Source: Mycobacterium kansasii ATCC 12478
GTDB taxonomy: Bacteria; Actinomycetota; Actinomycetes; Mycobacteriales; Mycobacteriaceae
Direction of reading: 5' to 3'
NCBI RefSeq assembly: GCF_000157895.3
Contig: NC_022663.1
Coordinates: 4,712,001 to 4,776,000 of the forward strand
Length of the DNA: 64,000 nt
Below, piece after piece: positions 26,113 through 33,368 of this stretch. The notes beneath the pieces were generated by a model that saw only the letters and a program-made list of their open reading frames with translations, was not told the DNA's origin and searched no databases. How positions within the stretch are numbered: position 1 is the stretch's first letter; every line of letters starts with the position of its first letter. Both the position numbers and the translations under genes were made by a program.

Positions 26113-26792
26113 GAGCGGGCAAGGGGCACGTGCGACAGACCACCCCAGGCGAACTGCACGGTGCCCTCGACGGCGTCCGACTTGGAAATGGGGCGGTCGG
26201 AATCCAGCCAGTACCGGGCGCAGTCGACGCTCATCCCGACCAAGCCCACCGCGATCATCCGGGCGCGGTGCGGGTCCAGCCCCGAGTCCTCACTGATCAG
26301 GGCGAACACCGCGTCGATGCATGATTCGGTGGCAACGCGCACCTGAGCGGCGACCTCGGGCTCGGTGACGTAGTCGTTCTCGAAGATCAGCCGGTACCCC
26401 TGGCCGTCGTGATCGATGAAGTCGAAGAATGCCTGCACCGCCGCGTGTAGCCGCCCGCGGTTGTCGGTGGTGGTACGCAGCGCCTGCTGGACGCCGCACA
26501 CCAGGTTGTCCACATGCCGCTTGAGTACCGCCAGATACAGTTCCAGCTTGCTCGAAAAGTGCTGATACAGAACAGGTTTGCTGACACCAGCGCGGTCGGC
26601 GATCTCGTCCATGCCGGCGGCGTGGTAGCCGCGGTCGACAAAGACGTCGCTGGCTACGACAAGCAACTGGCCACGGCGCTCATCGCGGGGCAGCCGATTG
26701 CCTTTGCGGTTCGGGGCCGGAACCTCCACTGGCCGCATGCGGTCGGCCGATCTGACGGCACGCCGTTGCGCGGCTTTGGCGAGATCGCTCAT
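26109..26792 (-). CDS. TetR-family transcriptional regulator (Rv3208-like)
   Basis: 227 residues. The N-terminal HTH is clear: ERRGQLLVVASDVFVDRGYH and GMDEIADRAGVSKPVLYQHF (residues about 40-85). A C-terminal ligand-binding helical domain follows. The N-terminal extension of about 35 residues is basic. The target genes are not evident; it may autoregulate and affect the divergent secreted protein gene 194 bp away. Confidence 0.9.
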   Translation of the reverse strand: MSDLAKAAQRRAVRSADRMRPVEVPAPNRKGNRLPRDERRGQLLVVASDVFVDRGYHAAGMDEIADRAGVSKPVLYQHFSSKLELYLAVLKRHVDNLVCGVQQALRTTTDNRGRLHAAVQAFFDFIDHDGQGYRLIFENDYVTEPEVAAQVRVATESCIDAVFALISEDSGLDPHRARMIAVGLVGMSVDCARYWLDSDRPISKSDAVEGTVQFAWGGLSHVPLARS

Positions 26793-26986
26793 CGGTCCTC
26801 AATCTGGTCGCGCTGATTCGCGGGCAACTTGCCATCCCCGCGCCCGCACGGTTTATCGCAAGACATTACTACCCGAGGCGCCCGCCGATCCGAACAGACA
26901 TTGTCGACGCTGGATGAAGGGCTTCGGCCGGCGTATTCGGGCGCGCCAGGGGTGGCAGTCACGGCCGACTGTGCCATCCTGGGGAA

Positions 26987-28024
26987 ATGACGTCCACCCG
27001 CCCGCCGGGCAGCACCGCTCGGGTGCCGGTGCTGCGCGAGCCGTGGCGTGAACCGCTGCGGGCCCAGCGTGACCCGCTGGGGCAGGCCGCCGGACGGCCG
27101 CGCGTTGACCGCGACAGGCCGCGCCAATGGCGCAAACAAACCTGGCTGGGGCGGTTCGTATCGACCTACGGCTGGCGCGCGTATGCGCTGCCGATCCTGA
27201 TGGTGCTTACCGCGGTGGTGGTGTATCAGACGGTGACGGGGACGACGTCACCCAGGTCGGCGGTGGCCGCCGCCACCATTCATGACCCGCCCTCCATCGG
27301 TTCGGTGGGGACGGCGATCATCGATACGCCGCCTCGCGGTCTGGCCGCATTCGATGCCAACCTGCCGGCCGGAACACTGCCCGATGGTGGCCCCTTCACC
27401 GAAGGAGGCGAAAAGTCATGGCGCGTGGTTCCGGGTACCACACCGCAGGTTGGGCAGGGTACGGCAAAGGTCTTCAAATACACCGTCGAGATCGAGAACG
27501 GGCTGGACCCGACGATGTACGGCGGCGACAACGCGTTCGCCCAGATGATTGACCAGACGCTGGCCAATCCCAAAGGCTGGACCCACGATCCGCGATTCGC
27601 GTTCGTCCGGATCGACGGAACCGACGAGGCAAAGCCCGACTTCCGCATTTCCCTGGTGTCACCGCTGACGGTGCGCGGAGGGTGCGGTTACGAGTTCCGG
27701 CTCGAGACCTCCTGTTACAACCCGTCTTTCGGAGCGGACCGGCAGGCACGCGTCTTCATCAACGAGGCTCGCTGGGTGCGCGGAGCCGTCCCGTTCGAAG
27801 GCGATATCGGGTCCTACCGGCAGTACGTGATCAACCACGAGGTCGGGCACGCCATCGGGTACCTGCGTCACGAGCCGTGTGACAAGCAGGGTGGATTGGC
27901 GCCGGTGATGATGCAGCAGACGTTCTCCACATCCGACGACGATGCAGCCAAGTTCGATCCCGAATGGGTGAAGGCGGACGGCAAGACTTGCCGATTCAAT
28001 CCGTGGCCATACCCAATCGCCTGA
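26987..28024 (+). CDS. Secreted DUF3152 protein with zincin-type motif (Rv3207c-like)
   Basis: 345 residues. A basic N-terminus and one membrane segment (about residues 64-82) anchor it, and a large extracytoplasmic DUF3152 domain follows. HEVGHAIGYLRHEPC gives a classic HExxH zinc-binding motif plus a downstream His, and several cysteines suggest disulphides (CGYEFRLETSC). A metalloprotease activity is plausible but unproven. Next is a 213-bp gap without genes before moeZ. Confidence 0.87.
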   Translation: MTSTRPPGSTARVPVLREPWREPLRAQRDPLGQAAGRPRVDRDRPRQWRKQTWLGRFVSTYGWRAYALPILMVLTAVVVYQTVTGTTSPRSAVAAATIHDPPSIGSVGTAIIDTPPRGLAAFDANLPAGTLPDGGPFTEGGEKSWRVVPGTTPQVGQGTAKVFKYTVEIENGLDPTMYGGDNAFAQMIDQTLANPKGWTHDPRFAFVRIDGTDEAKPDFRISLVSPLTVRGGCGYEFRLETSCYNPSFGADRQARVFINEARWVRGAVPFEGDIGSYRQYVINHEVGHAIGYLRHEPCDKQGGLAPVMMQQTFSTSDDDAAKFDPEWVKADGKTCRFNPWPYPIA

Positions 28025-28237
28025 CCACGGGCTCGCCGCCGCCGCACGCTCGACGCTCGAAAAGCCGGTGCAGTGGACCGATGACGCCGACCCCGGGAAG
28101 CAACACCGCCGGTGTGGGTGTTGATCTCATTGCCGTCGATCCGGACAGCTGCTGTGATGGGTCCTAGATGATGCCCTGACTGTGCCCTGACAAACGCCTG
28201 CACAAGCTGAATCGCAAGATGACCGAGGAGATGTTCG

Positions 28238-29416
28238 GTGTCGACATCGCTACCGCCCCTAGTTGAGCCCGCACCGTCGCTGAGCCGTGAAGAGGTGGCC
28301 CGTTACAGTCGCCATCTCATCATTCCCGACCTGGGTGTCGACGGGCAGAAGAGACTCAAGAACGCACGGGTGCTGGTAATCGGGGCCGGCGGGCTCGGAT
28401 CACCGACGCTGCTTTATCTGGCTGCCGCCGGTGTCGGCACCATCGGCATCATCGACTTCGACGTGGTCGACGAGTCCAACCTGCAGCGCCAGATCATCCA
28501 TGGCGTCGCCGACATCGGACGGTCCAAGGCCCAGTCGGCGCGTGACTCGATCGTCGCGATCAATCCGTTGGTCGACGTGCAATTGCACGAGTACCGGCTC
28601 GAGCCGGGTAACGCCGTCGAGCTGTTCAGGCAGTACGACCTGATCCTGGACGGCACTGACAACTTTGCCACCCGGTATCTGGTCAACGATGCCGCGATAC
28701 TGGCCGGCAAACCGTACGTGTGGGGTTCCATTTACCGTTTTGAGGGCCAGGTTTCGGTGTTCTGGGAGGATGCGCCCAACGGGCGGGGACTCAACTACCG
28801 TGACCTGTACCCGGAGCCGCCACCGCCCGGCATGGTGCCCTCCTGTGCAGAGGGCGGCGTGTTGGGCATCATCTGCGCGTCGATCGCGTCGGTGATGGGG
28901 ACGGAAGCGATCAAGCTGATCACCGGGCTCGGTGAGACGCTGTTGGGCCGGTTGATGATCTACGACGCGCTGGAGATGACCTACCGGACGATCAGGATCC
29001 GCAAGGATCCGTCGACGCCCAAGATCACCGAGCTGGTCGATTACGAACAGTTCTGCGGCGTGGTGTCCGACGATGCCGCGCACGCGGCCAGCGGATCCAC
29101 GATCACCCCGCGGGAATTGCGCGCGCTGATGGATTCCGGCAAGAAACTGGCGCTGATCGATGTCCGCGAGCGCGTGGAGTGGGACATCGTGCACATCGAC
29201 GGAGCGACACTGATTCCGCAGTCATCCATCAAGTCGGGTGAGGGCCTGGCCAAGCTGCCCCAGGACCGGATGCCGGTGCTCTACTGCAAAACGGGTGTGC
29301 GTTCGGCCGAGGCGTTGGCCGCGCTGAAGAAGGCGGGTTTCTCCGATGCGGTCCACCTGCAGGGCGGAATCGTCGCGTGGGCCCGGCAAATGCAGCCCGA
29401 CATGGTGATGTACTGA
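28238..29416 (+). CDS. moeZ: Adenylyltransferase/sulfurtransferase MoeZ (MoeB1, E1-like plus rhodanese)
   Basis: 392 residues from GTG 28238. The N-terminal E1/ThiF domain has the ATP-binding GAGGLGSPTLLYLAAAG and the DxD/N elements IIDFDVVDESNLQRQ, and the catalytic Cys region VPSCAEGGVLG. The C-terminal rhodanese domain (about 290-392) has the active-site loop YCKTGVRSAEAL. Such proteins adenylate and thiocarboxylate small sulfur carriers such as CysO and the molybdopterin synthase subunit. M. tuberculosis Rv3206c is the ortholog and is named moeB1 or moeZ. Confidence 0.94.
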   Translation: MSTSLPPLVEPAPSLSREEVARYSRHLIIPDLGVDGQKRLKNARVLVIGAGGLGSPTLLYLAAAGVGTIGIIDFDVVDESNLQRQIIHGVADIGRSKAQSARDSIVAINPLVDVQLHEYRLEPGNAVELFRQYDLILDGTDNFATRYLVNDAAILAGKPYVWGSIYRFEGQVSVFWEDAPNGRGLNYRDLYPEPPPPGMVPSCAEGGVLGIICASIASVMGTEAIKLITGLGETLLGRLMIYDALEMTYRTIRIRKDPSTPKITELVDYEQFCGVVSDDAAHAASGSTITPRELRALMDSGKKLALIDVRERVEWDIVHIDGATLIPQSSIKSGEGLAKLPQDRMPVLYCKTGVRSAEALAALKKAGFSDAVHLQGGIVAWARQMQPDMVMY

Positions 29417-29462
29417 GCCGGATCCGAGCGCCGGTCCTGACGGCCGGTGGTGAGCCCCATTA

Positions 29463-29570
29463 GTCGGGCTCCTCAGCGGGTCGTGTCGACCCGCTCGGAT
29501 ATGGTCGCCCGACGGTGCCCCATTTGTCGGGCTCCTCAGCGGGTCGTGTCGACCCGCTGAGGAGCCCGAC
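29463..29570. repeat. Duplicated long inverted repeat, second copy a perfect 21-bp-arm hairpin
   Basis: The 21-bp arm GTCGGGCTCCTCAGCGGGTCG occurs at 29463-29483 and again at 29526-29546. At the second site it is followed by a 3-nt TGT loop and its perfect reverse complement (29550-29570). At the first site only the inner 9 bp of the right arm (29487-29495) remain. It lies between moeZ and the next gene on the same strand and ends 13 bp before that gene's GTG. It could terminate moeZ transcription, attenuate the downstream gene, or be a remnant of a REP-like element. Confidence 0.9.
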
Positions 29571-29583
29571 TAGGCTGACCCGT

Positions 29584-30438
29584 GTGAGTGTCGAGCCACC
29601 GCCCGAGCACGTACTGGCGGCATTTGGTTTGACCGGTGTGCAGCCCGCCTCGTTGGGTTCCAGCTGGGAAGGTGGCTGGAGGTGCGGCGAAGTGGTGTTG
29701 TCCATGGTGGCCGACCACGCCCGCGCGGCTTGGTCGGCGCGAGTGCGCGAAACGTTGTTTGTCGACGGGGTCCGGTTGGCCCGCCCGGTTCGCTCGACCG
29801 ACGGCCGGTACGTGGTTTCCGGCTGGCGGGCAGACACTTTCGTCGCCGGCACTCCGGAGGCTCGGCACGACGAGGTCGTCTCGGCGGCGGTGCGCCTGCA
29901 CGAGGCCACCAGCAAGCTAGAACGGCCACGCTTCCTGACCCAGGGGCCAACGACGCCGTGGGCGGAAGTAGACGTCTTCATCGCCGCCGACCGTGCGGCA
30001 TGGGAGGAGCGGCCGCTGCAGTCCATTCCGCCCGGTGCCCGGTCGTCCTCGCCGACGGCGGATGCCGAGCGATCGATCGATCTGATCAATCAGCTTGCCA
30101 CGCTGCGCAAGCCGACCCGGAGCCCCAACCAGGTGGTGCACGGGGATCTATACGGCACAGTGCTTTTCGTGGGAGCGGCGGCACCCGGGATCACCGATAT
30201 CACGCCCTACTGGCGGCCCGCGTCCTGGGCTGCCGGGGTGGTCGTCGTCGATGCGCTGTCGTGGGGAGAGGCCGACGACGGACTCATCGAGCGGTGGAGC
30301 GCGCTGCCGGAATGGCCACAGATGTTATTGCGCGCGTTGATGTTTCGGCTGGCGGTGCATGCGCTGCACCCGCGTTCCACGGCCGAGGCGTTTCCCGGTC
30401 TGGCCCGCACCGCGGCGCTGGTCCGGCTAATGCTCTGA
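29584..30438 (+). CDS. Conserved actinobacterial protein, TIGR02569 type (Rv3205c-like)
   Basis: 284 residues from GTG 29584. The family is restricted to actinobacteria and has distant phosphotransferase/kinase-like character: a HGDLYGTVLF motif resembles the HGDLhxxN catalytic loop of aminoglycoside phosphotransferase folds, followed by ITDITPYWRP in place of the DFG-like segment. The expected catalytic Asn is replaced, so activity is uncertain. Its 3' end overlaps the convergent alkyltransferase-like gene by 12 bp. Confidence 0.83.
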   Translation: MSVEPPPEHVLAAFGLTGVQPASLGSSWEGGWRCGEVVLSMVADHARAAWSARVRETLFVDGVRLARPVRSTDGRYVVSGWRADTFVAGTPEARHDEVVSAAVRLHEATSKLERPRFLTQGPTTPWAEVDVFIAADRAAWEERPLQSIPPGARSSSPTADAERSIDLINQLATLRKPTRSPNQVVHGDLYGTVLFVGAAAPGITDITPYWRPASWAAGVVVVDALSWGEADDGLIERWSALPEWPQMLLRALMFRLAVHALHPRSTAEAFPGLARTAALVRLML

Positions 30439-30744
30439 CAGCCCGGGCGGGAACGCGTAACGCACCTGACCCAGCGTGACCCTGCCGTCGGTGCTGAGCA
30501 CACCTTCGGCCCGCAACAGCTCCAATTGCCGCCTGGTCAAGTGCCGCGCCGGGCGTCCGGAGGCGGTGATCACCCGGTGCCAGGGCAAATCCGCGGAGTC
30601 GGTCCGCATGATCCAGCCGACGATGCGCGGACTGGAAAGTCCAGCCACCGAAGCGATGTCACCGTAGGTCGCGACCCTGCCGGGCGGTATGGCGGCAACC
30701 AGCGCGCGCACCCGCTCGATCTGCTCGTCGGTCACCGGTGCCAT
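30427..30744 (-). CDS. Alkyltransferase-like protein (ATL; catalytically dead MGMT domain)
   Basis: 105 residues with the DNA-binding domain of O6-alkylguanine-DNA alkyltransferases (PPGRVATYGDIA, GLSSPRIVGWIMR). The active-site PCHR is PWHR here, with Trp replacing the alkyl-acceptor Cys, the defining feature of ATL proteins. ATLs flip and bind O6-alkylguanine and hand the lesion to nucleotide excision repair. The start (ATG 30744) overlaps the lipV 3' end by 13 bp, so the two are cotranscribed. M. tuberculosis Rv3204 is the ortholog. Confidence 0.9.
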   Translation of the reverse strand: MAPVTDEQIERVRALVAAIPPGRVATYGDIASVAGLSSPRIVGWIMRTDSADLPWHRVITASGRPARHLTRRQLELLRAEGVLSTDGRVTLGQVRYAFPPGLSEH

Positions 30745-31532
30745 GGCGAGGGCGTTGCCAGGTGTTGGCGGATCAGCGCGGCAACCTCGGCGGGCTTGGC
30801 TTGAGGCACCATGTGTCCACAGTCGAATTCGTGCAGCACAAGATCGACTCCCAGCCGTTGACGGAGGGCGGCGACCAGTTCGTCGCTGACATACCGCGGA
30901 TCCGCCCGCCCCGCCCGCACCAGTGTTGTCGGGGTTCCGGCCGGAGGCAGCACGATCTCCCGAGCGAGCTCGCTCCAATAACACACCATTGCCGGCAGAC
31001 TCATTCGCCAGCTATACCGTCCGCTCGGCAACGCGATGAGATGCTCCGCGAGTTCGGCGTCGAGCACGGCGGGATCCACATCGGCCCAGGCTCCCGTCGC
31101 CTTCTCCGCGCGCGCCGCGGCCGGATGGGCGTAATCGGGGAATGCCACCATCCCATCGACCACCTCGCGTACCCGCGATCCATCCAGACCGACCGCCGGA
31201 TCGAGCAACACCAGCGCTGCTATCAGATCCGGACGGACCACCGACAGCCGCAAGGCGACAGCACCGCCGAACGAGTGTCCGACCACCACAACCGGTCCGT
31301 CGGCCTGTTCATCGACCAGTGCGGCCAGCGCCGACACATTGGCATCGATGGTCCACGGGGCCGCCCACGATGACCTGCCATGACCCAGCAGATCAGGCGC
31401 GGCGATGGTGGCCTCGGGCAAGCGGTCGGCCAAGAGTTCCCAGCACTGCCCATGCTCGGTGACTCCGTGAATGGTCAGCACCTGGACAGGGCCGGACGGA
31501 CCGTAACGGTGGACGTGGAGGTCGACAGTCAC
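30732..31532 (-). CDS. lipV: Alpha/beta hydrolase LipV
   Basis: 266 residues from GTG 31532. The oxyanion-hole segment TIHGVTEHGQCW, the nucleophile elbow VVGHSFGGAVAL (Ser), the acid near RAGRADPRY and His in FDCGHMVPQAKP make a complete triad. LipV of M. tuberculosis (Rv3203) is annotated somewhat shorter, so the start there or here may differ. The substrate is an ester or lactone of unknown nature. Confidence 0.87.
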   Translation of the reverse strand: MTVDLHVHRYGPSGPVQVLTIHGVTEHGQCWELLADRLPEATIAAPDLLGHGRSSWAAPWTIDANVSALAALVDEQADGPVVVVGHSFGGAVALRLSVVRPDLIAALVLLDPAVGLDGSRVREVVDGMVAFPDYAHPAAARAEKATGAWADVDPAVLDAELAEHLIALPSGRYSWRMSLPAMVCYWSELAREIVLPPAGTPTTLVRAGRADPRYVSDELVAALRQRLGVDLVLHEFDCGHMVPQAKPAEVAALIRQHLATPSPWHR

Positions 31533-31591
31533 AGGTCGATGGTGCCAGGCCAGATCACTGCGTGCCGTCGATGGGGCCCGGGGCGACGGTG

Positions 31592-31801
31592 CTAGCGGTC
31601 GAGGTCCGCGTCGTCGTCCGATACCGGAACGATATAGGCCTGATCGATCACGTCGGCTTCGTTGGCTTCGCGATCCGCGGCATCGCTCAGGTAGGTGGTG
31701 TCCAACCCCGCTTCGTCGTCGAAATCGACGGTGCGGTGCTGCTCCGCCGCATCCGCTTCGGGAACCTGATCCTGCGGACCTAGTCCGTCGGCATTGCCCA
31801 T
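31592..31801 (-). CDS. Small acidic conserved hypothetical protein
   Basis: 69 residues, strongly acidic (Asp/Glu clusters, ends in DDDADLDR) and without hydrophobic segments, so probably cytosolic and partly disordered. An AGGAG 8 nt before ATG 31801 is a strong start signal. It is upstream of lipV on the same strand with 59 bp between and may be the first gene of the lipV-ATL unit. No family is recognised. Confidence 0.7.
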   Translation of the reverse strand: MGNADGLGPQDQVPEADAAEQHRTVDFDDEAGLDTTYLSDAADREANEADVIDQAYIVPVSDDDADLDR

Positions 31802-32220
31802 AATCGATACTCCTGCTGTAGCTCCCCGGCTGCTGGCCGGCCACGTTGCCCCTGCAGTCCGGCCCGCAGTCTCGGGTCACGGCCACTGCGTATTGGCAGC
31901 TTCTCGCTGGGTCTTCCAGAACTTCCCGATCAACCATTAGGACCAGTGGCGACCAGTTACCTGCATTGTGCCACCTGCTCGCCGGGACGCTGCGATGCCC
32001 TATCGCTTCGGGCCCGTCGCGGTCCCGCGCCACTCGGTGGCGGCTGGCTGCGTTGGGTTCGCCGGCGATGAAATGCGGTGTACGCCAGAAGGATCGAGAA
32101 CAGCCGCGGCCACCGAATCGGAAAAAATTTCGGTTGTCATGCTTGCGCACGGCCAGTCGAGGTGGTAGATAGAACCTATGACCATCAACATAGATAATCG
32201 TTGCGGCTAGGAGGCGAAAT
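31802..32220. other. Divergent intergenic region
   Basis: 419 bp between the small acidic gene and the hsp20 gene. It contains open frames on + but none with a start signal or protein-like character. An AT-richer stretch before hsp20 (ending AACATAGATAATCG) offers a GATAAT -10-like element about 25 bp before the hsp20 start. Confidence 0.45.
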
Positions 32221-32643
32221 ATGATGTTGGTGCGTTCAGATCCACTCCGTGCATTCGACCGTTGGACCGAGCAAGTGCTGGGCACTCCGGCGCGCCCGGC
32301 CGTTATGCCGATGGATGCCTGGCGGGAAGAAGGCCAGTTCATCGTCGAATTCGACCTACCGGGCGTGGACCCTGACTCGCTCGACCTCGACGTCGAACGC
32401 AATGTGCTCACGGTGCGCGCAGAGCGCCCCGATCTCGATCGCGAGCGCGAGGTGGTCGCGGCCGAGCGGCCGCGCGGCGTCTTCAGCCGGCAGCTGTTCC
32501 TGGGCGACACCCTTGAAAGCGACAGAATCGAGGCCAGCTACCACGACGGCGTGTTGCGCCTGACCATTCCGATCGCGGAGAAGGCCAAACCGCGCCGTAT
32601 CGAGATCAGCCACAACGGGGAGCGCACGCCGATCAATGCCTGA
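32221..32643 (+). CDS. Small heat-shock protein, Hsp20 / 18-kDa antigen type
   Basis: 140 residues with a full alpha-crystallin domain: VEFDLPGVDPDSLDLDVERN, the RGVFSRQLFLGD strand, then ASYHDGVLRLTIP and the IPI tail variant. It is strikingly like the 18-kDa antigen of M. leprae and M. avium (shared VLGT-ARPAVMPMDAWRE). It should hold unfolding proteins in oligomeric ATP-independent complexes. GGAGG lies just before ATG 32221; the second ATG at 32224 is equally possible. M. tuberculosis lacks a copy at this position, so this is species-variable insertion or loss. Confidence 0.92.
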   Translation: MMLVRSDPLRAFDRWTEQVLGTPARPAVMPMDAWREEGQFIVEFDLPGVDPDSLDLDVERNVLTVRAERPDLDREREVVAAERPRGVFSRQLFLGDTLESDRIEASYHDGVLRLTIPIAEKAKPRRIEISHNGERTPINA

Positions 32644-32841
32644 CGGCATTGGTTTCCAGCCGCTCCGACTATTGGTTGCAACGGATCTCGACAAGGAGGT
32701 GATGACGCCGGATTGACATCTGCTTGACGCTTGCGGCCCTCCGTGCCGTCTGTCGCCACAATCGACGCGCGACGGAGTCCGTAACCGCAGCGCATTGCCA
32801 CCCAACGTGGTTGAGGTGAGGCTGCGCGGAGGGTGCCGGTA

Positions 32842-32875
32842 GAAGTGGGCGCGCCCGGGACGGCGCGCCCACTTC
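32842..32875 (+). terminator. Strong hairpin between hsp20 and the J-domain gene
   Basis: Perfect 14-bp arms GAAGTGGGCGCGCC and GGCGCGCCCACTTC with a 6-nt loop. It begins about 200 bp after the hsp20 stop and ends 45 bp before the J-domain start. There is no U tract; it may terminate hsp20 transcription or form a leader structure for the J-protein. Confidence 0.6.
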
Positions 32876-32919
32876 CAGCAGCAACCCGCCATCACTCACG
32901 AAAGGCGCGGTGCTACTCC

Positions 32920-33237
32920 ATGATTGACCTCTACGCAATCCTTGGCGTTCCGCCCACGGCAACGCAGACCGAAATAACCCATGCCTACCGGCGCCAATTG
33001 CGCAGGTGCCACCCGGACTTGCGGTCCGGCGAACCGGACTCGGGCGCCGACGAACGGCTGCGGCAAGTTCTGGCGGCCTACCGCGTGTTGCGCGATCCGC
33101 AGCTGCGCGACGACTACGACCGCGCGGTTGCTCGCGTTCGGAAACACCGGCCCTCGGCTCGAATCGCGGTCAGACGCAATGACTCTGTCCACGTCGGTGC
33201 GACCCTGTGGGCGGGGCCTGTGCGCTGGCATCGGTGA
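32920..33237 (+). CDS. Small J-domain (DnaJ-like) protein
   Basis: 105 residues. A complete J-domain occupies residues 1-70 (MIDLYAILGVPPTATQTEI then RRCHPDLRSG with the HPD motif that stimulates Hsp70 ATPase). A short basic tail follows. It has no zinc or substrate-binding domain, so it is a type C co-chaperone. Sitting next to hsp20 it may form a small stress module. The downstream gene starts 131 bp later. Confidence 0.88.
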   Translation: MIDLYAILGVPPTATQTEITHAYRRQLRRCHPDLRSGEPDSGADERLRQVLAAYRVLRDPQLRDDYDRAVARVRKHRPSARIAVRRNDSVHVGATLWAGPVRWHR

Positions 33238-33368
33238 CGGCCGGCTGCTGCAGACCGCGTTCGATCGCCGTTGAGGCCGCTCGATCAGTTGAGACCGACC
33301 CCGCCCCCGGGGGGCTTCACCGGCCCTGGCCGCCAGAGCTTGTCAGACCCTCGTGGTTGCATGCGGCT

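Noticed and set aside
29460..30089. Minus-strand 209-codon frame over the duplicated hairpin
   Set aside because: It is antisense to the TIGR02569 gene and includes translated hairpin repeats; no support as a gene.
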